Made by a program: the position numbers and the translations under genes. Under the pieces are notes generated by a model that did not search any database, was not told the DNA's origin, and saw only the letters and a list, made by a program, of their open reading frames with translations. Source: Empedobacter brevis NBRC 14943 = ATCC 43319 (GTDB taxonomy: Bacteria > Bacteroidota > Bacteroidia > Flavobacteriales > Weeksellaceae). From it: a stretch of 64,000 nt of DNA. Location of the stretch: the NCBI RefSeq assembly GCF_000382425.1, contig NZ_KB908292.1:310001-374000 (forward strand). The letters run 5' to 3'. The stretch's first letter is position 1. The number at the start of each line of letters is the position of its first letter. Below are positions 27,298 through 36,023 of the stretch, piece after piece.

Positions 27298-30200
27298 TTA
27301 GTTTTTGTAATTGTATTTAAATGTTTTGATCACTTCTTTTTTGTCGTTTCTGATTTCTTCTAAACGATTGGAAGCATCATATTTATAATATTCTGTTTGA
27401 CCATTTGGAGTTGTGATACTCGTTACACCAACAAGTGGTTGGTAAACATATGTCGTGATCATTGCATGAGGGAATGCTGTACGTAAAGTATTAAAAGATT
27501 CTTTCGTCAGAGAACCATCATTACTTTTCGTTTCTAAATCACTGATATAAGCAGATACTTCACTATAAGCAGCTCCTTCAATTTTAGCGATAGGGTACTG
27601 CCCGTTATATCCCCAAATAATGGCTACTGAAATGCCATTCTGGAGAGCGTATTGAGTCAGATTCCCTTTGTTATCATAACTACTATAAATGACTTTACGA
27701 TCATCCGTTTTATTTATGTCTATACCACTTCCTTTCTTTTGATGAACAACAGACTTTTGAATAATTCCGTTGAATTCTGCATATTGATTGTGGATTTCAG
27801 AAATATACGTGTTTCCAACTTTTTGTTTTGTAATGACCGGTTCTGAAATACGGTTTTGAAGAACCAATTGTGACATCTTATTACTGTCTGTATAACCACT
27901 TGTCAAATCCGGTGGATACTGATATTCTGTCGTGATGATTTCGCCTTTAGAGGTTGTAGTAACTTCACTAATAGGTTTAATTTGGTTATAATTGTAATTA
28001 AATGTTTTAATTTTTTCTATAAATTGTTTATTTTCAAAAAAATCTACTTCTTTGGTTTCTTTTAGTTTTATCCATGTACTTGGATAATAATAAGCATTCA
28101 CATCGAAAGTAAATACTTCACTTCTTAAGGGACCTGCATAAGATGAACGAATACTTATATCCATTGCAGGATAAAGGTATTCAGGATAAGCACTATCATA
28201 TTTTGAAGAAAATTGATTGAAATAATTATCAAATTCGTAAATATTAGTGATTGTCCTAACAATACTTCCTTTATCATCTTTGTATGTTTCATTTTTCAAT
28301 AACCCTCCCATATAACCATTATAAGGGCCTTGGGAATAAGGTAATTGATACTGAGAATATCCTTTTCTATAAGGGATATAAAACTCTTTTTCAATTGTGT
28401 AATAAGAGCTATCTTTTAAATTAATTATTTTCTCTGTCACGTTAGGATAAACAATGGATTTATTTTCTAAAGCATATAAGTTAAAGTAGTTTTGACTTGA
28501 TACGTTTAAATATTCACAAAAGTTATCAGGATCTGTATTATATGTAGGCTGTTTAGTTCTGGTATAATAATTCATATTCATATCTCGACCAAGAAAAAAT
28601 CCGCTAGGTTCATCCGGTTGATCAAACTTTTTGTAGATGTACTGTTTTTTATAAGTTTCTGTATTTGCATCCTCTTTTAAAACCAATTCTTGTACACGAA
28701 GATTACCGGCTGTTCTATATACAAAGGGAATCTCCCTTTCTTTCTTAATAAAATAAGAGAGACCAATAGTAGCAGGAACATTGAAATTTAATGAAGGAGT
28801 ACTTCCTAAACCACGTACAAATACATATGTAAATTTAAAAGAAAGGATATCTCCTTTTTCCAAATTAACGGAATTAGCAACAGTAGGATCCCGATAAATA
28901 TCATGAGGACCTTTGTCATATAACTTTTTCCAAGGTTTATTATTTATAAAAACTTCTACATAATAATGGCTAACTGTAGGAAGAGATTGAGGTAAAGTAG
29001 TAGGATCATAATCTACTTTTTCCATTCCTTCATAAGAGAAAGTTAATTTAGGAGAAGTAAAATTGGAATCCTCTACTACAAAAGACTTAGTGACTGATTG
29101 TTGTACTTCAGATGCAGAAGCAAAAGTTCCAATATTTTTTTGTTCCTCATAATATTCTTTATACCCTTCATCATAAAAATCATCTAATTCATATTTTATC
29201 TGTTGAAATCCACCTGTCGGAAGTTGAATAGATTTCATAGAGCCGATAATAGCATCATTTAATCTCGGATTCTTATTGGCTCCTTCGTAAGAAGTTAAAA
29301 TTCCTGATTTATCTACATATTTGTTAGAAGAAGGAAGAAAATCTCCTGCACTGCTATAATTCCCCCAATAATCTTCTTTTCCGGAGAAACGTGAAGGAAA
29401 GTCTGTTTTTAGTGATCTTTTATCAACACCATAATAATTAAATGAATAATTGGTATTCGTTAAACTTTCATTCACTTTAAACAAGAATAAGCGTTTATTC
29501 AAATTCTCTTGATTATTTTGAGGAATAATTTGAGAAGGGGTTGTAGAAGTTGTAAAATCTGATTCTAAATTATAGTTCTTATATAATTCATTGTTTTGAT
29601 AAAATTTTATTGATTTTAAAACCTTTCCACCTATCACTTCTTGATTATTTGAAACATAATCAAATGTAATTTGACCATTTGGATAAATCACTTCCTTTAT
29701 GACCTGATCTGTAACGTGTTGATGATTTCTACTAACAGAGAATGCTTTTCCATAATCAGGACATGGCATCATTCTATCTTTGTCTGTACCATCGGTTTTT
29801 AAGTCTAAACTTTTATCGTAAGAAGCCGTAAAGTTATAACTATCAGATTCATATTTAAACTGAATGATTTCATTGGTTGGTAGCTTTATAGAGTCTAGAC
29901 GATATGAAAAGCCCACTTTTTCTGAATTGGTATAAGTGTTGTCCGTAGGAGTTGCGTGTAAATTACTATTGGTTATACTTCTATATTCAGAAAAAAAGTA
30001 GGTATTTCCTTGGTCATCTATTAGCGTAGTGATGTTTGAAATTTTTATATCATCTTTTGGAATCGTATGAAAATTTCCTTTACTATCTTGGATAAATCTC
30101 CCTGATTTTGAAGGAAGTGAATAAATAAAATAATCTTTATTTGCATCTAAAACAGGCAGTTTCCCTGGTAAATTATTTACACCAGTCAATCTTAGAGCCT

Positions 30201-30630
30201 TCATATAATCATTGTCTCCGGACGTCAGAGGCTTATCTTCATTTGGTTGAAATTCATAATATTTTTTATCCAATTTAAGTTCTTCAACCACATTATCAGA
30301 CACTCCTCTCACATCTCTATTCAATGAAATATTTCCTACATTCAGGACCCAGCCTGTTCCAACTCGTCCACTTATGTTATTCACTCTGATACCTGTAGTA
30401 GAATAATCCAATGAGATAGGTAAATTCAATTTTTTTAAAGAAATACTTCCCAAGTCAACTTTGTAACCATAAGTTCCGGTGTAAGTACCGGGAGGTAAAT
30501 CGATATTTTTAATCAAAGCTGCATTTTCAGGAGTTTTAGGATATATTTCAGGAATATATGAATAGCTTTTTTGCTGTGCTTGTGAATATGTTAAAAATAA
30601 TAGAGCGAGCAAAACTATATTTTTCTTCAT
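27298..30630 (-). CDS. Large secreted SpvB/YD-repeat companion of the Rhs protein
   Basis: An 1110-residue protein with a signal peptide ending SQAQ. The first 100 residues (LPISLDYSTTGIRVN, GRVGTGWVLNVGNISLNRDVRG) carry the LPVSLSYSSSGIKV...GLGWSLNAGG-type motif found at the start of Bacteroidetes SpvB/Rhs-like proteins. The rest is beta-rich and Tyr/Asn-rich, ending with true YD repeats (YYKYDASNRLEEIRNDK). It resembles the B-component shell half that precedes an Rhs C half, here as a separate gene lying 5 nt upstream of the Rhs gene. The partnership is inferred from operon position and family resemblance. Confidence 0.75.
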   Translation of the reverse strand: MKKNIVLLALLFLTYSQAQQKSYSYIPEIYPKTPENAALIKNIDLPPGTYTGTYGYKVDLGSISLKKLNLPISLDYSTTGIRVNNISGRVGTGWVLNVGNISLNRDVRGVSDNVVEELKLDKKYYEFQPNEDKPLTSGDNDYMKALRLTGVNNLPGKLPVLDANKDYFIYSLPSKSGRFIQDSKGNFHTIPKDDIKISNITTLIDDQGNTYFFSEYRSITNSNLHATPTDNTYTNSEKVGFSYRLDSIKLPTNEIIQFKYESDSYNFTASYDKSLDLKTDGTDKDRMMPCPDYGKAFSVSRNHQHVTDQVIKEVIYPNGQITFDYVSNNQEVIGGKVLKSIKFYQNNELYKNYNLESDFTTSTTPSQIIPQNNQENLNKRLFLFKVNESLTNTNYSFNYYGVDKRSLKTDFPSRFSGKEDYWGNYSSAGDFLPSSNKYVDKSGILTSYEGANKNPRLNDAIIGSMKSIQLPTGGFQQIKYELDDFYDEGYKEYYEEQKNIGTFASASEVQQSVTKSFVVEDSNFTSPKLTFSYEGMEKVDYDPTTLPQSLPTVSHYYVEVFINNKPWKKLYDKGPHDIYRDPTVANSVNLEKGDILSFKFTYVFVRGLGSTPSLNFNVPATIGLSYFIKKEREIPFVYRTAGNLRVQELVLKEDANTETYKKQYIYKKFDQPDEPSGFFLGRDMNMNYYTRTKQPTYNTDPDNFCEYLNVSSQNYFNLYALENKSIVYPNVTEKIINLKDSSYYTIEKEFYIPYRKGYSQYQLPYSQGPYNGYMGGLLKNETYKDDKGSIVRTITNIYEFDNYFNQFSSKYDSAYPEYLYPAMDISIRSSYAGPLRSEVFTFDVNAYYYPSTWIKLKETKEVDFFENKQFIEKIKTFNYNYNQIKPISEVTTTSKGEIITTEYQYPPDLTSGYTDSNKMSQLVLQNRISEPVITKQKVGNTYISEIHNQYAEFNGIIQKSVVHQKKGSGIDINKTDDRKVIYSSYDNKGNLTQYALQNGISVAIIWGYNGQYPIAKIEGAAYSEVSAYISDLETKSNDGSLTKESFNTLRTAFPHAMITTYVYQPLVGVTSITTPNGQTEYYKYDASNRLEEIRNDKKEVIKTFKYNYKN

Positions 30631-30633
30631 GTG

Positions 30634-32133
30634 TTACTTTTTGATAATTTTAATGGATTCGGTTTGGTTGTTGGTTTTGATTTTCAAGATGTAAACGCCG
30701 GCCGGATACTTTCCTAAAGAAACAGGCGTAGAACGGTATTTCACTTCTTTCGACTGTAAATGCTGCCCTGTTAAATTGTACACTTCAATAGTCGCTTTTT
30801 GAAAGTCTTTGTTGATCAATACATTCACAATATCCGGGGTTGGATTTGGATAGACTTCGATATCATCCCGTTTTGCTGCAACAGATTTATCGCCTAACTT
30901 CACCAAATAAAAATCCGATTGTCCTTTATTTCCTTTTGATTCCTGAGTAGAATTTCCAAATAGAATCAAGGAACCATCGCGTGTCGTAATGGCTTTTTCA
31001 AGGTAATTGAATCCTTTTTCACCAAACTGTTTTTTCCAGATTTCCGAACCATTTTGATCAAAAGATTTGGCCACGTAATAACTTTCAATTGAATGATCAT
31101 TACCACTTGTTCGTTTATTGGCTGTAAGAATAAAAGAATGGTCAATTGATTTGATTTCTGTAATTGCGACATCCTCATTTATTTCCAACGCAGTCATTCT
31201 TTGAGTTTGAAAATTAAAATCGGTCTGAATAACTTTGGGTTTTAATTGATTCTTCTCTTTTTCCAAAATAGAAAACAAATACCCTTTTTCATTTTCCTGA
31301 AAAGAAATCAACTGATGATCAGAAGTCAAATCGAACGCATATTCCGAAACCAGCTCTCCTTTTTGATCAACCTGTACAATCCATGTTGCATTTGAAGTTT
31401 GATCAATCGATTTATTTCCACTTGCAGGTGAATTTGAATTGCCAACTAAAACAAAACCATCTTTTGTTTCCACAACCGATTTGATTTGATCGTCAAATGC
31501 CCCTCCAAATGTTTTTTCCCAAAGGAGTTCACCTTTCTCATTCAGTTTGATGATGTAATAATCGTTTCCACCAAAATTTTCACTTTTTTTCAAGGAAGAA
31601 GAAGTTGAATTAGAGTTCGCAGCAATTAAATACCCTTTATCTTCTGTTCTGATGATGTCAACCGGAATATCATTTCCATTTCCGCCAAAAGATTGTTGCC
31701 ATTGTAACTGGCCTTTCGCATCAATTTTAATGATCCAAACATCTTCATTCCCTTGATTTTCACTTATTTTATCACCGGATTTCGAAGAAGTAGAAGCGCC
31801 TGCTAAAATATAACCTCCATCGGCTGTCGATTTCGCTGCGTAAAGAAAATCAGCTCCATTCCCACCAAAAGAATTCTGCCATTCCTGTTTGCCGTTCTCA
31901 TTCATTTTCCAGATAAAATAATCCAGACTGCCCTGGTTTTTCTTTTGAATATCACCTGTCGCATCAGAAGCAGAACTTCCCAAAATCAAGAAGCCATAAT
32001 CAGGTGTAGGAATTGCATTGTAAAGATATTCTGCAAATTCTCCCCCGATAGATTTTTCCCACAAAACTTCTTGTTGGGAAAAAGCAAGCATAGATGCCAT
32101 CAAAGAAAAGATAGAAAGTAGTTTTTTTCTCAT
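30634..32133 (-). CDS. T9SS type A sorting-domain protein with propeller-like repeats
   Basis: A 499-residue exported protein with a signal peptide (ending LAFSQ). It has about seven tandem repeats of roughly 58 residues marked by W-Q/E...FGG.G.D, then an aliphatic-G core (YILAGASTS, YLIAANSNS, FVLVGNSNS), probably forming a beta-propeller. The C-terminal 75 residues hold the type A T9SS sorting domain: VYPNPTPDIVNV, TIEVYNLTGQ, YPAGVYILKI and a basic end. The sorting domain targets it through the type IX system to the cell surface. It lies 3 nt upstream of the SpvB-like gene and 1 nt after the fibre-like gene, so it is a regular member of this operon. Confidence 0.85.
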   Translation of the reverse strand: MRKKLLSIFSLMASMLAFSQQEVLWEKSIGGEFAEYLYNAIPTPDYGFLILGSSASDATGDIQKKNQGSLDYFIWKMNENGKQEWQNSFGGNGADFLYAAKSTADGGYILAGASTSSKSGDKISENQGNEDVWIIKIDAKGQLQWQQSFGGNGNDIPVDIIRTEDKGYLIAANSNSTSSSLKKSENFGGNDYYIIKLNEKGELLWEKTFGGAFDDQIKSVVETKDGFVLVGNSNSPASGNKSIDQTSNATWIVQVDQKGELVSEYAFDLTSDHQLISFQENEKGYLFSILEKEKNQLKPKVIQTDFNFQTQRMTALEINEDVAITEIKSIDHSFILTANKRTSGNDHSIESYYVAKSFDQNGSEIWKKQFGEKGFNYLEKAITTRDGSLILFGNSTQESKGNKGQSDFYLVKLGDKSVAAKRDDIEVYPNPTPDIVNVLINKDFQKATIEVYNLTGQHLQSKEVKYRSTPVSLGKYPAGVYILKIKTNNQTESIKIIKK

Positions 32134-32134
32134 A

Positions 32135-33067
32135 TTACTTTTGTTTAAGTTGCTGGATTTGGTGAGTTAATTCTTCAATTTTCTCATTCTGTTCAATTAA
32201 ATGAAGCGTTAATTCTTCAATTTTTTGAAGAAGAAGATTATTCATTTCACCCACTTTTAATCCATTTTCTTGAATCTCTTTTGCCGATGGCAAATCAGGT
32301 AGATGATGATTTTTTACCGTAAACGCTTTTATTTCTTCTAAAGATTTGAACTGATAAGAAGGATTTAATAATGAATTTCCGGTATAATATTTTTGAAAAA
32401 CATAATCCGCAGGAACAGCCAAATCTACTTTAACCTCCTGTGCATGGATATTTCCTTTAACAGCCAACTTAGCATCAGGATTTAAAGTTCCTATTCCTAT
32501 GTTTCCATTCCCTAAAATAATCATTCGATTTGCAGCTGCTGTCAAAAAATTAATTGTTGTAACACCTCCTGAGCTAAATGTCGACTGAATATTTGCACCA
32601 TTCTCATTGGCAAATAAAATGATTCGGTTATTCCTTCCTTCAGCATTATCAAATAATGTTAGCTTCGCTCCGGACCCAAGGGTATTCTTTATTTCACCAT
32701 TCGTAGTAAGTCCTGAAACGACACCATTCGCATCTCCTAAAAGAACTTTTTGCCAAGCTCCCCATTCAGCATTAAGCGGTAAAGCATTTCTATAATACAT
32801 TCCCTCTCGATTAAAATTAAGTTGATAATTTTCTCCTCCTGAGTTATCCCTACTTGTCCAGGGAGAAATAGTCAAATTTGCAGAATAATTTCCCGAGCCA
32901 GGAACCCCAATAGTAGCTCTTTTTTTAAATTCAACTTGTAAACCACTTGCTTTTGCATTAGGCAAATCATTCACATCACGAGTATCAAGCGCTTTTAATT
33001 TAGTAGCATCTTGTGCATAAACTATTCCTATTGGAAAAAGTAGGAATGGAAGTAGATTTTTTTTCAT
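32135..33067 (-). CDS. Secreted fibre-like protein with C-terminal coiled coil, copy 2
   Basis: A 310-residue protein with a signal peptide (ending GIVYAQ). The middle is a beta-rich receptor-type domain (NFNREGMYYRNALPLNAEWGAW), followed by the Bacteroidetes fibre motif NIGIGTLNPDAKLAVKGNIHA, the conserved YVFQKYY...SLEEIKAF...NHHLPDLPSA region and a coiled coil (IEELTLHLIEQNEKIEELTHQI). These proteins are often annotated as tail-fibre-like and probably trimerise through the coiled coil. Its last 100 residues are nearly identical to those of the preceding gene, while the N-terminal parts differ. It starts 4 nt after that gene and ends 1 nt before the T9SS gene. Confidence 0.75.
   Translation of the reverse strand: MKKNLLPFLLFPIGIVYAQDATKLKALDTRDVNDLPNAKASGLQVEFKKRATIGVPGSGNYSANLTISPWTSRDNSGGENYQLNFNREGMYYRNALPLNAEWGAWQKVLLGDANGVVSGLTTNGEIKNTLGSGAKLTLFDNAEGRNNRIILFANENGANIQSTFSSGGVTTINFLTAAANRMIILGNGNIGIGTLNPDAKLAVKGNIHAQEVKVDLAVPADYVFQKYYTGNSLLNPSYQFKSLEEIKAFTVKNHHLPDLPSAKEIQENGLKVGEMNNLLLQKIEELTLHLIEQNEKIEELTHQIQQLKQK
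32193..32482 (-). repeat. 290-bp direct duplication, copy A (fibre C-terminus)
   Basis: The 290 bp here match 33151-33440 without gaps and with about a dozen base differences by eye, mostly at third codon positions. It covers the shared NPDAKLAVKG-to-coiled-coil part of the two fibre-like genes. Similarity falls off sharply at both ends, so only the 3' module was duplicated or homogenised. Confidence 0.85.
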
Positions 33068-33071
33068 CTGT

Positions 33072-33827
33072 TTATTTTTGTTTAAGTAATTCTATTTCCT
33101 GTTTTAATTCTTCGATATTTTGTGCTTGTACTTTATTTTGCTCATTCAGCTCAATTAAATGAAGTGTTAATTCCTCAATTTTTTGAAGAAGAAGATTATT
33201 CATTTCACCTACTTTTAATCCATTTTCTTGAATTTCTTTTGCCGATGGCAAATCAGGTAGATGATGATTTTTTGCCGTAAACACTTTTATTTCTTCTAAA
33301 GATTTGAATTGATAAGAAGGATTTAATAATGAATTTCCGGTATAATATTTTTGAAAAACATAATCCGCAGGAACGGCTAAATCTACTTTAACCTCCTGTG
33401 CATGAATATTTCCTTTAACGGCTAACTTAGCATCAGGATTATTTGTTCCAATCCCCACATTTCCTTGAAAGGAAGAAATTTTTGACTCAGGATAAATTCT
33501 TATCGTTGTATTGTTATAAGCAAGTCCAAGGTATAAATAATTTAACCCATTAGCCGGTCCAAATCCGCCAAATCCGCCAAAATTCAATGTAGGATCAGCT
33601 TTAGATGCAAAACTATAAGACCTGGCCCATCCCCCTGCATTTGCAGATGTTGATAATATTTTAATACCAGAAGCCGGAGCATTCCAATCTAATAAAATTT
33701 GATTTTGTATATCCAAAGCTACCTGAGGAGTAGAAGTTTTTATTCCCACATTCTGATTAAATATTTGTTGAGCATGTACAGAATAAATTGATAGGGTACA
33801 AAATAAAGAAAGTAGTTTTTTTTTCAT
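33072..33827 (-). CDS. Secreted fibre-like protein with C-terminal coiled coil, copy 1
   Basis: A 251-residue protein, first gene of the six-gene Rhs operon. It has a signal peptide ending SVHAQ and a short NQNVGIKTSTPQVALDI unit, a Gly-rich beta segment (LNFGGFGGFGPANGLNY), then VGIGTNNPDAKLAVKGNIHA and the same VKVDLAVPADYVFQKYY-to-coiled-coil end as its neighbour. The duplicated portion lies at 33151-33440. Proteins of this kind have no enzymatic motifs and probably form surface or extracellular fibres. The long 619-bp gene-free stretch upstream probably holds the operon promoter. Confidence 0.75.
   Translation of the reverse strand: MKKKLLSLFCTLSIYSVHAQQIFNQNVGIKTSTPQVALDIQNQILLDWNAPASGIKILSTSANAGGWARSYSFASKADPTLNFGGFGGFGPANGLNYLYLGLAYNNTTIRIYPESKISSFQGNVGIGTNNPDAKLAVKGNIHAQEVKVDLAVPADYVFQKYYTGNSLLNPSYQFKSLEEIKVFTAKNHHLPDLPSAKEIQENGLKVGEMNNLLLQKIEELTLHLIELNEQNKVQAQNIEELKQEIELLKQK
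33151..33440 (-). repeat. 290-bp direct duplication, copy B (fibre C-terminus)
   Basis: Partner of the copy at 32193-32482, same orientation, about 96 percent identical by eye. Most differences are synonymous, which suggests gene conversion or recent duplication with selection on the protein. Confidence 0.85.
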
Positions 33828-34446
33828 ATTACTTATATTTCTATTGTTGTTTTAATTTTGATTTTTTTTGATAAAGAAGAGAACTCATCTTATAACCTGT
33901 TACCTGTTTACGGAATTTGACTTCTATAAAAATAATTGGCATTCTATCCTATGAAAGATTCTTTTAAAGATTTAGAACATAAACAAAAAAACATGGTTTA
34001 CCTCCACAGATTTTGTTTTTAATATGCACAGTAGATAACTGAAAGTATTTTCAAGTGGAAAAGTTCTGTATAGTTTGATTTTAGTTACAGAAACGCTCTT
34101 AAAGTTGGAAGGTATAACCTGAATATATTCAGAAAATCTATTCTTATTGTTAAACAAAGTCAGAATATTCAGGAGTAGATGATTTATCATATTTTCTAGA
34201 TCAGTAAAAAATGATTACAAATCTAAACAAAATGTTAAAAGAAAAATAAATAAAAAACACAACTTTTATCATGTCAAGCATTTATTTAAGAAACAACAGT
34301 GGTAAATTATACACCGCAACTCTTATTAATAATTACCGTAATTGTTTTCTAAGAGTTTAAAATAAAATTTTCATACAATCACAATAAACAAATTCCCTAA
34401 CCTCAATTTTGAAGAGGTTAGGGAATTTTATCATTTGAAATTTTGA
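33828..34446. other. 619-bp gene-free stretch upstream of the Rhs operon
   Basis: Very AT-rich. It contains no convincing gene: the 72-codon frame at 33972-34190 (- strand) is unsupported. One - strand promoter-like -7 element (TAnnTTTG type, read as CAAATCTA on the + strand at 34218-34225) is present without a matching -33 element. The terminator at 34391-34427 closes the opposite end. Confidence 0.5.
34391..34427 (-). terminator. Terminator after the GMC oxidoreductase gene
   Basis: A perfect 14-bp stem, AATTCCCTAACCTC with GAGGTTAGGGAATT, and a 9-nt loop, 20 nt beyond the GMC gene stop on the - strand. It ends in TTTG-TTTATT on that strand. Confidence 0.8.
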
Positions 34447-36000
34447 TTAAACAGTCAAGGCTTGTTCTACTGATTGACTTTTCAGTTTATATGCCGTTTT
34501 AATCATATCAGCAGCTTTTTCTCCTACCATAATAGCAGGTGCATTTGTATTCCCGGAAGGAACATCTGGCATAATTGAGGCATCGGCAACCCTTAAACCT
34601 TCAATGCCATAAACCCGTAGCTCAGGATCGACAACCGCCGTCTTATCAATTCCCATTTTACAAGTTCCTGTCATATGATGATACGTACTGGATGCTTTTC
34701 GAATATAAGCAAGTACTTCTTCTTTTGTTTTATCTTTTCCCGGATATATTTCTTCTTTCATCCAATCTTTCAACGCATCAGTATATCCCAGTTTTCGACA
34801 AAGTTGTACTGCTTCGTATAAAGCATCTATATCAGCCTGTTCTGCCAAATAGTTCGGATCTATTAACGGAGAATCTTTTGGATCATTCGATTTTAATTTA
34901 ATGAAGCCCTTCGATACTGGTCGAATAATTCCGGCACAAAATGTAAAAGCATTTTCAGGCCCCTCAAAACCAGGTGCGTAATAAGGTAGTGCCATAAATA
35001 AAGGCTGCATATCGGGTACAGTCAATTCAGGTCTGCTTTTCCAAAAAATCTGTGCTTCCAATAAATTTGCTTTTGGTGGAACGATTTCCTGTTTTGCTTC
35101 AAAAATAACACTGCACAACAAATGATCTTGTAAATTTTTTCCTACGCCCGGTAAATGATGAACAACATGGATTCCAACTTCTCTTAATTCTTCCTGATCC
35201 CCAATTCCGGAAAGCATTAAAATTTGTGCCGAACCAATAGTTCCGGCAGATAATACTACTTCGTGTCTGACTTTTGCCTGAACCAATTCTCCTCCTTTTT
35301 CAAACTCTACTCCTACACACGTTTTATCTTTTATAAGCAATTTAGAAACTGTTGCTTCTGTAAGAACAGTTAAATTCTCCTTACCTAAATATGGTGTTAA
35401 AAAAGCCGCTGCTGTTGAACAGCGAATACCATCTTTTGTAACAGATAAATCATTTAATCCTGCCCCCCAAATCGTTTTATTAAAATCATCCGTTGTTGGA
35501 TACCCCAATTCTTTACATCCTTTAATAGCCGCAATTGAAATAGGATTAGGTTCTTTAATTTTAGTCACAGCCATAGGACCTTCTCCTCCATGCACTTCAT
35601 CCGCTCCTAGCTCATACGTTTCCGATTTTTTGAAATAAGGTAATACACTTTCATAATCCCAACCATAACATCCTTTGTACGCCCAATGATCATAATCTTC
35701 TTTAGCTCCACGAATGTAAATCATTCCGTTGATTGCACTGGATCCTCCTAGGGTTTTACCACGAGGCCAATATTTAGTTGTGTTTCCTGCATTTTCCTGT
35801 GGTACAGTATGGTAAGCCCAATCACGTGTTGTATTCCAAATCAAAGGCCATTTGGCAGGCGACTGTATTTCATCTGCTAAATCAGAAGGTCCTGCTTCTA
35901 AAAGCAAAACATGAATATTCGGATTTTCAGCTAAGCGGGAAGCCACTACTGCTCCTGCAGAACCGGCTCCAATCACAATATAATCGTATGTATTATTCAT
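34447..36000 (-). CDS. GMC-family FAD oxidoreductase (choline/alcohol dehydrogenase type)
   Basis: A 517-residue cytoplasmic flavoprotein oxidising an alcohol to an aldehyde. The FAD-binding motif is near the start (VIGAGSAGAVVASRL, then VLLLEAGPSD), the GMC signature follows (PRGKTLGGSSAINGMIYIRG), and a second signature VLSAGTIGSAQILMLSGIG lies near residue 260. The C-terminus has STYHHMTGTCKMG and RVADASIMPDVPSGNTNAP, with the His of YHHMTG as a typical catalytic position. Length and layout fit BetA-like enzymes. It lies 23 nt downstream of an aldehyde dehydrogenase gene, which would oxidise the aldehyde product. Choline-to-betaine is possible, but the substrate cannot be read from the sequence. 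Confidence 0.85.
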   Translation of the reverse strand: MNNTYDYIVIGAGSAGAVVASRLAENPNIHVLLLEAGPSDLADEIQSPAKWPLIWNTTRDWAYHTVPQENAGNTTKYWPRGKTLGGSSAINGMIYIRGAKEDYDHWAYKGCYGWDYESVLPYFKKSETYELGADEVHGGEGPMAVTKIKEPNPISIAAIKGCKELGYPTTDDFNKTIWGAGLNDLSVTKDGIRCSTAAAFLTPYLGKENLTVLTEATVSKLLIKDKTCVGVEFEKGGELVQAKVRHEVVLSAGTIGSAQILMLSGIGDQEELREVGIHVVHHLPGVGKNLQDHLLCSVIFEAKQEIVPPKANLLEAQIFWKSRPELTVPDMQPLFMALPYYAPGFEGPENAFTFCAGIIRPVSKGFIKLKSNDPKDSPLIDPNYLAEQADIDALYEAVQLCRKLGYTDALKDWMKEEIYPGKDKTKEEVLAYIRKASSTYHHMTGTCKMGIDKTAVVDPELRVYGIEGLRVADASIMPDVPSGNTNAPAIMVGEKAADMIKTAYKLKSQSVEQALTV

Positions 36001-36023
36001 TTTTATGTGGTTTTTTAATGTTA

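Noticed and set aside
33972-34190. 72-codon - strand frame upstream of the Rhs operon
   Set aside because: AT-rich composition alone can open such a frame; no ribosome binding site, motif or partner.
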